Origin: Pigmentiphaga sp. NML030171
GTDB taxonomy: Bacteria > Pseudomonadota > Gammaproteobacteria > Burkholderiales > Burkholderiaceae_B
Assembly (NCBI RefSeq): GCF_002188635.1
Contig: NZ_NINX01000044.1
Coordinates: 24,311-88,310 of the forward strand
Direction: 5' to 3'
DNA length: 64,000 bases
The notes under the pieces are model-generated. The model saw only the letters and a list, made by a program, of their open reading frames with translations, did not search any database and was not told the DNA's origin. Positions 55,855 to 64,000 of this stretch are shown piece by piece. Position 1 is the first letter of the stretch. The number at the start of each line of letters is the position of its first letter. A program made the position numbers and the translations under genes.

Positions 55855-56210
55855 GCTCTGGCCTCGTACTCGTCCACACTCTTCAACCGAGCCCTGATCA
55901 GTTCGATGTCCGGCCTGGGCGTGGCAATACCACGCACGGACTTCTTCTGAAAACAATGTAGTACATAGACGGCCGACGGATAACGGATCGTATAGACAGC
56001 ACGGTAAGTGTCGCCCAGGAAATCTTCGACTACCTCGAGCACACCGGAGCTGCCAAACCCCTTGAGCGGCTTCGCCTGCGGGTGCTTCTGGCCGCCCTGG
56101 GCCAGGTAGAGGGCATAGCCAAACATATTCTGCACGGCTTCCGGCATCGCGCGAAGGTCTTTTCTCGCGGACGCGATCCATCGCAGCGGCTTCAACTCGA
56201 TCACCCTCAT
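55851..56210 (-). CDS. RelE/ParE-superfamily toxin (HigB, Gp49-like)
   Basis: 119 residues. W-x-SARKDLRAMP near residue 11, FGYALYLAQGGQKHPQAKPLKGFGSSGVLEVVEDFLGDTYRAVYTIRY and VYVLHCFQKKS are the typical PF05973 (phage Gp49-like, HigB) pattern. Ribosome-dependent mRNA nuclease in known members. Its TATAAT-like box lies only 2 bases from the ATG (see next item), so a leaderless transcript is probable. Codon use is less GC-rich than the T6SS genes, so a later insertion is likely. Confidence 0.88.
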   Translation of the reverse strand: MRVIELKPLRWIASARKDLRAMPEAVQNMFGYALYLAQGGQKHPQAKPLKGFGSSGVLEVVEDFLGDTYRAVYTIRYPSAVYVLHCFQKKSVRGIATPRPDIELIRARLKSVDEYEARA

Positions 56211-56451
56211 TAATTATACCTATTTATAGATATTCGACGAGATCTCGCTATCCGTTCGATCATATGAATCCATAACGTCGCCGCCCACACCACGCTGGAC
56301 AATTCCGTCCTGCCTCGCAGGCAGCATTCACCCCCTACCCCTTCCGGCCTATCTCCACGTCTGGCCGTCTGGCTACTACCACCGCCGGCCCCGCCTTTCT
56401 AGACTGCACCGCATTCCCGTTCGACCGCCGGCTACGCCAAGGAGAGCGATC
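56211..56451. promoter_or_regulatory. Divergent gap: toxin-antitoxin promoter and probable tssB promoter region
   Basis: On the - strand TATAAT lies at 56218-56213, two bases before the toxin ATG at 56210, with a perfect palindrome CGAGATCTCG at 56238-56247 at the -35 side as a likely antitoxin operator. The right part (to tssB at 56452) must hold the signals for tssB, because the TA pair runs against the T6SS genes. A GGAG site lies 8 bases before tssB; no clear -35/-10 was found there. Confidence 0.45.
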
Positions 56452-56970
56452 ATGGCCAAGAAGGAAAGCACCCAGCACAAGCTCGACCGTGTCCGCGCGC
56501 CCCGGGTCCAGCTGACCTACGACGTGGAGATCGGCGACGCCATCGAGAAGAAGGAACTGCCTTTCGTCGCCGGCGTGCTGGGCGATTTCAGCGGCAAGCC
56601 CGAGGAGCCCCTGCCCCGGTTGAAGGACCGCAAGTTCGTCAACATCGACAAGGACAACTTCGACGACGTGCTCAAGGGCATGAAGCCGCGCCTGCAATAC
56701 CAGGTGGACAACAAGCTGACCAACGACGGATCGCGCATAGGCGTGACGCTGAATTTCAAGAGCCTGGCCGATTTCGAGCCGGAGAAGCTCGTGCAGCAGA
56801 TCGAGCCGCTACGCAAGTTGCTGGAAGCCCGCCAGAAGCTGGCCGACCTGCGCAACAAGATGGCCGGCAACGACAAGTTCGAGGAATTGCTGAGCGAGGT
56901 GCTGCAGAACACCGACAAGATCGCCCAGCTGTCCCGGGAAGTCGCGAAAGACGACACCCCCGAAGCCTGA
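56452..56970 (+). CDS. tssB: Type VI secretion contractile sheath small subunit TssB
   Basis: 172 residues. RVRAPRVQLTYDVEIGDAIEKKELPFVAGVLGDFSGKPE is the TssB/VipA signature, followed by KFVNIDKDNFDDVLKGMKPRLQYQVDN. Forms the sheath with TssC 26 bp downstream. First gene after the inserted TA pair. Confidence 0.96.
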   Translation: MAKKESTQHKLDRVRAPRVQLTYDVEIGDAIEKKELPFVAGVLGDFSGKPEEPLPRLKDRKFVNIDKDNFDDVLKGMKPRLQYQVDNKLTNDGSRIGVTLNFKSLADFEPEKLVQQIEPLRKLLEARQKLADLRNKMAGNDKFEELLSEVLQNTDKIAQLSREVAKDDTPEA

Positions 56971-56996
56971 CGCACCGTAGCCACCGGAGAACGCCC

Positions 56997-58484
56997 ATGG
57001 CCGACACCCAGCAACAAGGCGCGGCGCCCGCCGCATCCGCCGAAGCCGAGTCCGCTTCGCTGCTCGATTCCATCCTGTCGCAAAGCCGCATCGCGCGCTC
57101 CGATTCCGAGAAGGAACGGGCGCGGGACCTGATTGCCGAGCTGGTCGGCCAGATCGCCGACGGCGAGGTGACGATCTCGCGCGACGCCATCGCCTCCATC
57201 GACGCGCGCATCGCGCAGCTGGACGCGGTGCTGTCCGACCAATTGTCGGCCGTCATGCACGCGCCCGAGTTCCAGCAGCTGGAAGGCAGCTGGCGCGGAC
57301 TGAAGTACCTGATCGACAGCTCGGAGACCAGCACCACGCTGAAGGTCAAGCTGTTCAACGCCAGCAAGAAGGAACTGGTGAAGGACCTGAAGAGCGCCTC
57401 GGACTTCGACCAGTCGGCGCTGTTCAAGAAGGTGTACGAGGAAGAGTACGGCACCTTCGGCGGGGCGCCCTTCGCGACGCTGATCGGCGACTACGAGTTC
57501 ACGCGCCATCCCGAGGACATGTACCTGCTGGAGGAGATGTCGCACATCGCCGCCTCGGCGCATGCGCCCTTCCTGTCGGCCGCCTCGCCCGAGCTGTTCG
57601 GGTTCGAGAGCTTCACCGACCTGGCGGGGCCGCGGGACCTGGCCAAGATCTTCGACACGGTCGAGTACGCCAAGTGGAAATCCTTCCGCGCGTCGGAGGA
57701 CGCGCGCTATGTCGGGCTGGCCATGCCGCACGTACTGGGGCGCCTGCCCTACGGCCCGGACACGGCGCCGGTGGAGGCCTTCAACTTCCAGGAAGACGTG
57801 ACCGGCAAGGATCACTCCAAGTACCTGTGGAGCAACGCCGCGTACTCGCTGGGTGCGCGCATCACCGATGCCTTCGCCCGCTACGGCTGGTGCGCGGCGA
57901 TCCGCGGGGTGGAAGGCGGCGGACTGGTCGAGGGGCTGCCCACGCACACCTTCGCCACCGACGACGGCGAGGTCGCGCTGAAATGCCCGACCGAGATCGC
58001 CATCACCGACCGGCGCGAGAAGGAACTGGCGGACCTGGGCTTCATCCCGCTGGTGCATTGCAAGGGCACGGACTACGCGGCGTTCTTCTCGACCCAGTCG
58101 GCGCAGAAGGCCAAGGAATACAACACCGACGCCGCCAATGCCAATGCCCGGCTGTCGTCGCAGCTGCAATACATCTACGCGGTCAGCCGCATCGCGCACT
58201 ACCTGAAGACGATGATGCGCGACAAGATCGGCAGCTTCGCCTCGAAGGCCAGCGTCGAGACCTACCTGAACAACTGGGTCGCGCAGTACGTCCTGCTGGA
58301 CGACATGGCCTCGCAGGAACGCAAGGCCCAGTTCCCGCTGCGCGAAGCCCGTATCGAAGTGGCCGAGATACCCGGCAAGCCGGGCGCCTACAAGGCCGCC
58401 GCCTTCCTGCGCCCGCACTACCAGCTGGACGAACTGAGCGTCTCGCTGCGCCTGGTGGCCGAACTACCGCAGTCGGCCCGCTAA
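56997..58484 (+). CDS. tssC: Type VI secretion contractile sheath large subunit TssC
   Basis: 495 residues. LEGSWRGLKYLIDSSETSTTLKVKLFN near residue 95 and ELFGFESFTDLAGPRDLAKIF near 200 are VipB/TssC hallmarks, with FNFQEDVTGKDHSKYLWSNAAYSLGARIT and C-terminal KAAAFLRPHYQLDELSVSLRLVAELP. Complete and intact. Sheath with TssB. Confidence 0.97.
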   Translation: MADTQQQGAAPAASAEAESASLLDSILSQSRIARSDSEKERARDLIAELVGQIADGEVTISRDAIASIDARIAQLDAVLSDQLSAVMHAPEFQQLEGSWRGLKYLIDSSETSTTLKVKLFNASKKELVKDLKSASDFDQSALFKKVYEEEYGTFGGAPFATLIGDYEFTRHPEDMYLLEEMSHIAASAHAPFLSAASPELFGFESFTDLAGPRDLAKIFDTVEYAKWKSFRASEDARYVGLAMPHVLGRLPYGPDTAPVEAFNFQEDVTGKDHSKYLWSNAAYSLGARITDAFARYGWCAAIRGVEGGGLVEGLPTHTFATDDGEVALKCPTEIAITDRREKELADLGFIPLVHCKGTDYAAFFSTQSAQKAKEYNTDAANANARLSSQLQYIYAVSRIAHYLKTMMRDKIGSFASKASVETYLNNWVAQYVLLDDMASQERKAQFPLREARIEVAEIPGKPGAYKAAAFLRPHYQLDELSVSLRLVAELPQSAR

Positions 58485-58506
58485 TTCACCACGAGGAGTC
58501 TGAATC

Positions 58507-59001
58507 ATGGCATTCGACGCATTCATCCAGCTTGAAGGGATCAAGGGGGAAAGCACGGACGAGAAGCACAAGGACTGGATCGAGATCCAGAACTACGGCT
58601 TCGGCGCGTCCCAGCCCCAGTCGAACACCGCATCGTCGTCGGGCAACCTCGGATCGGCGCGGGTCGAGGTGAAGAACTTCACCTTCCTGCACAACCTGGA
58701 CATCGCCAGCCCCAAGCTGTTCGAATACTGCTGCACCGGGGCCACCATTCCCAAGGCGACCATCACGCTGAACCGCGCCGGCGGCCAGAAAGAGAAGTAC
58801 ATGGAGTACAAGCTGACCGACGTGATCGTGACCTCGGTCAACCGCGACGGCGCCTCCGACAATACGCAGGACGTACCGCTGGAAGCCGTCGCGCTGGGCT
58901 TCGGCAAGATCGAGATGACCTACAGCAAGATAGGCATCGACGGGAAGTCGTCGGGCAACGCGTCCGCGGGCTGGGACCTGAAAAAGAACGTGAAGGTGTG
59001 A
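58507..59001 (+). CDS. hcp: Type VI secretion tube protein Hcp
   Basis: 164 residues. DAFIQLEGIKGESTDEKHKDWIEIQNYGFG at the start, ARVEVKNFTFLHNLDIASPKLFEYCCTG in the middle and AVALGFGKIEMTYSKI near the end match the Hcp1-type tube ring. GAGGAG site upstream. Inner tube within the TssBC sheath, also a secreted marker. Confidence 0.97.
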   Translation: MAFDAFIQLEGIKGESTDEKHKDWIEIQNYGFGASQPQSNTASSSGNLGSARVEVKNFTFLHNLDIASPKLFEYCCTGATIPKATITLNRAGGQKEKYMEYKLTDVIVTSVNRDGASDNTQDVPLEAVALGFGKIEMTYSKIGIDGKSSGNASAGWDLKKNVKV

Positions 59002-59036
59002 TGGACGGCGGACGGGCAACCGTCCGCCGGCCCTGA

Positions 59037-59468
59037 ATGAAGAGCCTGATCGAACGCCTGGAATCGGCGTCGCCGGACAGCGGCCGCGCCGATATCTACG
59101 CGCTGCGCGAGGCCGTCTCGCGCGACCTGGAAGCGCTGCTGAACACGCGCTCGGAAGGCGCGCGCCTGATTCCGCAAGCCTATGCCGAATGCCGCAAGTC
59201 GTCGCTGACCTACGGCATTCCCGATTTCTCGTCCTATAGCCTGCTCAGCCCGCACGATCGCGACCGGATACGGCGCGCGCTGGAGGCGGCCATCAGCCAG
59301 CACGAAAGCCGCCTGTCGCGCGTCAGGGTGGGGCTGGAGCCGCCTCGCCAGTACGAACGCGTGCTGCGCTTCAAGGTGGACGCCCTGCTGTCGCTGGGGC
59401 CCGACCGCGAGAAGGTGCAGTTCGACGCGGTATTGCAGCTCAATACGCAGGCCTATGCCGTCAAGTAG
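59037..59468 (+). CDS. tssE: Type VI secretion baseplate protein TssE (gp25-like)
   Basis: 143 residues. REAVSRDLEALLNTR near residue 27, YGIPDFSSYSLLS near 60 and the gp25 strand region RVLRFKVDALLSLG near 105 match the TssE/GpW-gp25 family; the EXR baseplate element corresponds to EKVQF-type sequence near the end. ATG 59037 starts one base after the previous text; no ribosome site is obvious. Last T6SS gene here; tssF, tssG normally follow but the opposite-strand kinase gene does, with an 8-base convergent overlap. Confidence 0.9.
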   Translation: MKSLIERLESASPDSGRADIYALREAVSRDLEALLNTRSEGARLIPQAYAECRKSSLTYGIPDFSSYSLLSPHDRDRIRRALEAAISQHESRLSRVRVGLEPPRQYERVLRFKVDALLSLGPDREKVQFDAVLQLNTQAYAVK

Positions 59469-61338
59469 CGGCCGCCGCGCGCAGCACCCCAGCCAGCGCC
59501 TGCCTGAGCACTTCGCTGGTCACCGGCTTGTGCAGCACCGCGATACCGGCCTCGGCGATCTCGCGCAGCCGGTCCGGCTTGGTCTCGCCGGTGACCAGCA
59601 GGCGCGCCGCGCGGCGGCCGCGCATGCCGGGATGCGCGTCGAGCGCGCGCAGCACCTCGAGCCCGTTCTCGCCATCGCGCAGCAACAGGTCGGTAATGAC
59701 CACGTCGGGCGGCCGCGTCCACTGCTGCGCCAGCGCCAGCACCTGCGACCGGCTTTCGGCCACGGCCACCTCGGCGCCCCAGTTGCGCAGCACCAGCGAC
59801 AGCCCTTCGAGGATATTGGGCTCGTCGTCGATCACGAGCATGAACATGCCCGTGAAATCCACCTTGGCGCCCTGCGCCGGGCAGGGCGGCGGTGCCTCGG
59901 CGGGAGCCGCCTGCGGCGCGACCACCGACACCACCGTGCCCCGGCCCACGCGGGATTGCAGCCGCAGCGGCATGTGCAGCAGGTCGCACAGGCGGCGCAC
60001 CGTGGCCAGGCCCAGGCCCAGCCCGCGCGATCCGCGCGAACTGGACGCGTCCACCTGGTAGAACTCCTCGAATACCTTTTGCTGGTGCTCGGGCGCGATG
60101 CCCACGCCCGTGTCCCACACGCCTATGCGCAGGCCTCCCGCGCCGTCCCGCCGGGCGCCGACCAGCACGCCGCCCTGCGTGGTGTGGCGCAGCGCGTTGC
60201 TGACCAGGTTGTTCAGGATGCGCGACAGCATGACGTAGTCGCAATCGACCCAGGCGTCGGTCTTGCGCACGACCAGCCGCAGCCCCTGTTCCTCGGCCTG
60301 GGGGCGGAAGTTGCGGCTGATGTCGTCGAACAGGTGGTCCAGCGGGAACACAGCGCGCTGCACGCGCACGGCACCCGCGTCGATCTGCGACAGGTTGAGC
60401 AGTTCGGAGAACAGGCGGTCCAGCGAATGCACGCACTCCTGGATGGAAGCGATGCAGGCCAGGCGCGGCGGATCGGTCTCGTCCGAGCGCAGGGCATCGG
60501 CGAACAGGGTGAGCGCATGCAAGGGCTGGCGCAGGTCGTGGCTGGCCGCGGCCAAGAGGCGCGTCTTGCCCTGGTTGGCGGCCTCGAGCTGGGCGTTCTT
60601 CAGGGCCAGTTCCTGGGTGGCCTGCACGATCTGGCTCTCCATGGTCCTGCGGCTGTCCGCCAGCGCCTGGGCCGCCACCTTGAAACCGTGCTGCAGGCGG
60701 CCGACCTCGGCGGTGGCGCCGGTATCGACCACGACTTCCTCGCCTTCGCCCAGCCGGTCGACGACCTCGGCCAGCTTGCGTATGGGAGCGCTGATGCGCC
60801 GCGCCGCCCACCAGCCGGCGATGCCCACGCCCAGCAGGCAGGCGCCCAGCAACGCTGCCAGGGTGGACCACAGGTTGCGGCGCGCCGCGGCGATGGATTC
60901 CAGGTCGAATTCGACCATGACTTCGCCGGCGCGCGCCGATTCTTCGCTATCTATGGGTTCGAGCACCTCCAGTCCCGGCGGATCGGTGGGCTTGGTCCAG
61001 AACCCCGACTGGGCCACGATCTCGCCATCCAGGGTGCGTATCTGCACCTGCCTGACGCCCGGCTGCTGGCTGCCCACGCGCGCGGCGTTGAGCAGCGCGC
61101 GGCGGTCCATGCGCATCAGCGGCGTGCGCGACAGCGTGGCAACCTGCCGGGCCACCGCCCGCGCGTTGTTCTCGGTCAGCTCGGTCAGCTCGGTCAGGTG
61201 ATGGCGGGCCAGCACCGACATGGCCAACAGGATGGCCACCGCGGCCGGCACCAGGCTGAGCAGCATCAGCCGCACGGCAAGCGGCACGCTGCCGACGGAG
61301 CGGCGGGAAAGATCGGCGAGACGCGACGGCGCGGCCAT
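59461..61338 (-). CDS. Hybrid sensor histidine kinase with C-terminal receiver
   Basis: 625 residues from ATG 61338 (a TTG at 61389 is possible). First span near VRLMLLSLVPAAVAILLAMSVL, periplasmic domain about 45-150, second span near LAALLGACLLGVGIAGWW, HAMP, coiled coil, H-box LLAAASHDLRQPLHALTLF, N-box RILNNLVSNALRHT, G-boxes GVWDTGVGIAPEHQQ and RGLGLGLATVRRL. C-terminal receiver: Asp in VVITDLLLRDGENGL, Lys in LHKPVTSEV. The receiver suggests a phosphorelay or self-tuning. Divergent from a PhnD-like binding protein, which could feed it a ligand signal. Confidence 0.93.
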   Translation of the reverse strand: MAAPSRLADLSRRSVGSVPLAVRLMLLSLVPAAVAILLAMSVLARHHLTELTELTENNARAVARQVATLSRTPLMRMDRRALLNAARVGSQQPGVRQVQIRTLDGEIVAQSGFWTKPTDPPGLEVLEPIDSEESARAGEVMVEFDLESIAAARRNLWSTLAALLGACLLGVGIAGWWAARRISAPIRKLAEVVDRLGEGEEVVVDTGATAEVGRLQHGFKVAAQALADSRRTMESQIVQATQELALKNAQLEAANQGKTRLLAAASHDLRQPLHALTLFADALRSDETDPPRLACIASIQECVHSLDRLFSELLNLSQIDAGAVRVQRAVFPLDHLFDDISRNFRPQAEEQGLRLVVRKTDAWVDCDYVMLSRILNNLVSNALRHTTQGGVLVGARRDGAGGLRIGVWDTGVGIAPEHQQKVFEEFYQVDASSSRGSRGLGLGLATVRRLCDLLHMPLRLQSRVGRGTVVSVVAPQAAPAEAPPPCPAQGAKVDFTGMFMLVIDDEPNILEGLSLVLRNWGAEVAVAESRSQVLALAQQWTRPPDVVITDLLLRDGENGLEVLRALDAHPGMRGRRAARLLVTGETKPDRLREIAEAGIAVLHKPVTSEVLRQALAGVLRAAAAT

Positions 61339-61496
61339 GCGGAGACGGATAGTGAAGGTCTCGTGATTGTGGATAGCCCCGTTCGCCAAGACAAGCGAAT
61401 TCGATTCTTGCAGATTCTGTTGCCAAATATGTCGTCTCTTTCTGTCCGCGCGGGTTGGTGCGATGATCCGATGCCCCGATTCACGCTCCCGTTACC

Positions 61497-62519
61497 GTGT
61501 CCACGCTCGACCAGTTCCTCGTCCGCCGGATGTCGTTCGCGCTGCTGCTCGCCAGCATCACGCTGGCCGTCCTGCCGGGCATGTCGTGGGCACAGGAGGC
61601 CGCGCTGCGTTTCGGCGTGCTGCCGCTGGGCGGCGCGCTGGAATCGCGCCAGGACTGGAAGCCGCTGCTGGACGACATGGGCGCCTCGGTGGGCCGGCCC
61701 GTCGTCGCCCTGTCCTTTACTTCCTACGAAGGCCTGCGCCTGGCCATGCAGGAAAACCGCGTGGACCTGGCCTTCGTGTCGGGCAAGCTCGCGCTCGAAG
61801 CCGTGCTGCAATACGGGATGACGGTGCTGAACCAGGTGGTGCGGCCGGACGGACTGCCCGGCTACCGCTCGGTCCTGATCGTGCGCAAGGACGGCCCCAT
61901 CCAGAGCCTGGACGACGTGCTGAACCAGCCCGGCAAGTGGCGCCTGGGCATGGGCGAGACGCAATCGATGTCGGGCTACGTCATTCCCCAGCTGCAGTTG
62001 TTCGCGCCCCGCGGCATCGCGATCGAACGCCATTTCCCCAGCGAACTCGTGGACGGCCACCAGGGCACGGCGCTGGCGGTGGCCAACGGCGATGTGGACG
62101 TGGCCACCAACAACACCGCCGACCTGGATCGCTTCCGCTCCCACTTCCCCCAGGAAGCGGCGAAACTGAAGATCATCTGGGAATCGGACCTGATTCCCCA
62201 TGGCGCCATCGTCATGCAACGAGGCTTCCCCGACGCGATGCGCGACAGGGTCCGCGCCTTCCTGAGCGGCTACGGCCATGGCGCCGGCGCGCGCGCCGAC
62301 GCCGAGCGCGTGGTGCTGGGCCGGCTGCACGGACTGGCCGGCTTCCCGCTCGCCGACAACCGGGTGCTGGTGCAGGTATTGCGATTGGAATACCAGCTCG
62401 CGCAGCGCCAGGCCCTCCAGGGCCAGTGGGTCTCGGAACAGGCGCGGCAATCCCGGCTGGCGCGGCTGGCCGCCGAATATGGAGAACAACAGCAGCGGCT
62501 CGCGGCCTCTTCTCCCTAG
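61497..62519 (+). CDS. PhnD-like periplasmic phosphate/phosphonate-binding protein
   Basis: 340 residues. Signal peptide FALLLASITLAVLPGMSWAQ then LRFGVLPLGGALESRQDWKPLLDDMGASVGRPV. Family block VDLAFVSGKLALEAVLQYGM and SLDDVLNQPGKWRLGMGETQSMSGYVIPQL. Serine-rich ligand loop as in PhnD/PtxB. No transporter genes nearby; divergence from the hybrid kinase, with 158 bases between the starts, suggests a sensor co-receptor. GTG 61497 versus ATG 61530 is unresolved. The C-terminus (about 290-340) is a coiled coil rich in Gln/Arg, unusual for the family. Confidence 0.86.
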   Translation: MSTLDQFLVRRMSFALLLASITLAVLPGMSWAQEAALRFGVLPLGGALESRQDWKPLLDDMGASVGRPVVALSFTSYEGLRLAMQENRVDLAFVSGKLALEAVLQYGMTVLNQVVRPDGLPGYRSVLIVRKDGPIQSLDDVLNQPGKWRLGMGETQSMSGYVIPQLQLFAPRGIAIERHFPSELVDGHQGTALAVANGDVDVATNNTADLDRFRSHFPQEAAKLKIIWESDLIPHGAIVMQRGFPDAMRDRVRAFLSGYGHGAGARADAERVVLGRLHGLAGFPLADNRVLVQVLRLEYQLAQRQALQGQWVSEQARQSRLARLAAEYGEQQQRLAASSP

Positions 62520-62642
62520 GGCCGCCTCCCGCTGAAGGGAGGCTCGCACAGGCCGGGGATGGGTCCTACGCCCTAAGTGGTATGGAACGGACGCCGGCGC
62601 GGCGTCACACTGCATGGCCAGGATCCTGTCGGGAGAAGCGCC

Positions 62643-63877
62643 ATGACGCCCGAGACCAGCCACGTTCGTGTGGCCCCGCCCCGGGGGCTGACCATGACGG
62701 CCGCCGCCGGTGCCGGCCTGCTGGCCTTGGCCGCCTGCACCGCGCCGGCCACGCGGCAGCCGCCGCCCGCCGTGCCCACGGCCGCGGCGACCGCGCCCAC
62801 GCCACCGATGCCACCGGCGCCGTCGCCCGCGGGCGCCGCCCGTCCCGCGGCAGCCGCCGCGCCTCCCGCCACGGACGGCGGTGCGCCCGCGCAGCCGCAG
62901 CCAGAGGGCCTGGGCACGCCTTTCTCCACCCGGTACGCGCGCTTCGAGCCGGTGCCGTTCTCGGCCCTGCCCGGCTGGTCGGCCGACTCGGCGCGCGAGA
63001 GCCTGAGCGCCTTCCGCCAGAGCTGCCTGGCGCTGGGCAAGAAACCGGTCTGGGATGAGCTGTGCGCGGCGGCCGGCCGCATCGCGGCCACGGACGATGG
63101 CGGCATCCGCGCCTTCTTCGAACAGCGCTTCCACGCCTATTCCATGCAGAACCCGGACCAGAGCGACGAAGGCGTCATCACCGGCTACTACGAACCGCTG
63201 CTGGAAGGCAGCCGCACGCGCAGTTCCCGCTACCCCTACCCCGTCCACGGCGTGCCGGCCGACCTGCTGTTCCTGGACGCGCAGGTGGCGGCCGCGGGCA
63301 AGCGGCAGTGGCTGCGGCTGGACGACCGCCGGCTGACGCCCGCCGCCCCCGGCTCGCCCGGGGCGCGCCAGTACGACGTGGACATGGGCGGACTGACGCC
63401 GGGTATCCGCGACAAGCGCTATCGCGTGCGGGTCGAGGGCAGCCGCATCGTGCCGTACTGGTCGCGCCAGGACATCGAGCGGCGCGCGCTGGACGCGCAG
63501 GTGCTGGCCTGGGTGAACGATGCCTATGCGCTGTATTCGCTGCAGATCCAGGGCTCCGGCAAGATCCGGCTGGCAAGCGGCGAAACCCTGCGCGTGGCCT
63601 ATGGCGAGCAGAACGGCCATCCTTTCCTGCCGCAGGCATCGAGCGCCGACACCGCCACCGTCGGCGCGGCGATCAAGACTCGCGGCCTGGCGCTGGGAGG
63701 CGGCAGCGCCGCCGCCACCTCGTCGGCCTTGCAGCCGGTGGCAAGCCCGCGTGCCGCCCCGGCCATCCAGCGCGATCCCGACGTGGCGCGCATCATCGCC
63801 GCCTTGCAGGGGCGCGGCAACGGGACGCCGGCGCGTCCCGCCGCGCCCTCGCCTGCCGCCGCGATGCCCGTGGCCAC
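62643..63877 (+). pseudogene. mltA: Membrane-bound lytic transglycosylase A (MltA), C-terminally interrupted
   Basis: Lipoprotein-type signal with Cys in LLALAACTAP near residue 32, a long Pro/Ala linker (about 35-85), then the MltA domain: FYRQSC...LAGR region, GVITGYYEPLLEGSRT near 180, QVLAWVNDAYALYSLQIQGSGKIRLASGETLRVAYGEQNGHPF near 290. An Ala/Pro-rich insertion follows (about 330-410). The essential Asp-containing C-terminal barrel (DTGGAIKG region) is not reached. From about 63878 the sequence reads as another protein in a different frame. The mltA frame itself is open to 64000 but nonsense after the junction. Confidence 0.72.
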
Positions 63878-64000
63878 GCCACGAGCGACGGGCACATTTG
63901 CGGCGGCCCCTATACGCGCGACCAGTGGCATCGCTTCTTCGACATTGCCGGCCGGCCGGACATGGCGGCGTCGGGCCGCTATGACACGCAGCTGGATATC
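63878..64000 (+). pseudogene. Fragment of a CaiB/BaiF-type CoA transferase
   Basis: In the frame two bases after mltA the last 123 bases read ATSDGHICGGPYTRDQWHRF then FDIAGRPDMAASGRYDTQLDI. The pattern SDGHI-x-PYT-x2-QW-x2-FF-x2-AGRPD-x-A-x2-RY is the classic inner segment of family III CoA transferases. Such a segment normally sits near residues 230-280 of the protein, so the 5' two-thirds is missing. The join to mltA is at or just before 63878. Confidence 0.6.

Noticed and set aside
59455..61821. + strand long frame over the hybrid kinase
   Set aside because: Composition and lack of motifs mark it as a shadow of the kinase gene.
61266..63620. Opposite-strand long frame over the PhnD-like and mltA genes
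   Set aside because: Arg/Gly/His-rich shadow frame in GC-rich DNA, no recognisable domain; the + strand genes have family motifs.
1..64000. CRISPR arrays, tRNA, rRNA, phage integrase or attachment sites
   Set aside because: No regularly spaced repeat array, RNA gene pattern or integrase was seen on reading the window; a covariance search could not be run.

Overview
The base composition, Bug-type (tripartite tricarboxylate) solute receptor, Wzi/Wza/Wzc capsule export genes, pseudaminic acid set and T6SS gene types fit a high-GC beta-proteobacterium of the Alcaligenaceae (Bordetella/Achromobacter type). This is inferred from gene content and codon use only. No rRNA, tRNA or CRISPR was seen.

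Region 1 (1-14732, + strand) is a surface-glycan operon. It has a PglD-like acetyltransferase (start off the window), a DegT aminotransferase, a GT4 glycosyltransferase, wecB and wecC (UDP-ManNAcA), then a pseudaminic-acid set: pseB, pseC, a cytidylyltransferase fused to an aldo/keto reductase, an SDR, pseG, pseH and pseI. A heparinase II/III-family gene ends it. Many genes overlap by ATGA-type junctions. Sequence becomes AT-richer from about 11 kb.

Region 2 (about 14870-16500) is a hybrid of two different IS3-family elements joined near base 15515. Region 3 (16572-28831, - strand) is a capsule/exopolysaccharide operon: wzi, wza, wzb, wzc, wzx, wzy, a capsule-type glycosyltransferase, a multiply frameshifted pseudogene, and an exported beta-helix protein. 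A candidate promoter lies at 29010-29037. The two glycan operons converge on the IS hybrid.

Region 4 (29223-34613, + strand) holds galU, lptG, apaH and rfbCDB (dTDP-rhamnose; no rfbA in the window). galU changes from island-like to host-like codon use within the gene. Region 5 (34645-44495, + strand) is a catabolic operon with a FadR-type regulator: Rieske oxygenase, Bug receptor, CoA transferase, SCP2-thiolase-like protein with a DUF35 partner, KstD-like flavoprotein, AMACR-like racemase and nitroreductase. The combination suggests side-chain or ring degradation of a terpenoid, steroid or aromatic acid, substrate unknown. Region 6 (44498-46199) is hipBA behind three evenly spaced operators.

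Region 7 (46203-59468) is a partial type VI secretion locus: a NarL-type regulator, a TraB/GumN protein, tssK, tssL (extended), tssM (P-loop lost), tssA, a RelE/HigA-type toxin-antitoxin pair on the opposite strand, then tssB, tssC, hcp and tssE. tssF, tssG, tssH, tssI and tssJ are not in the window. Region 8 (59461-64000) has a hybrid histidine kinase divergent from a PhnD-like binding protein, then mltA. The mltA reading frame is interrupted near 63878 by sequence that reads as a CaiB/BaiF CoA transferase in another frame, so a rearrangement or chimeric join sits at the right edge.
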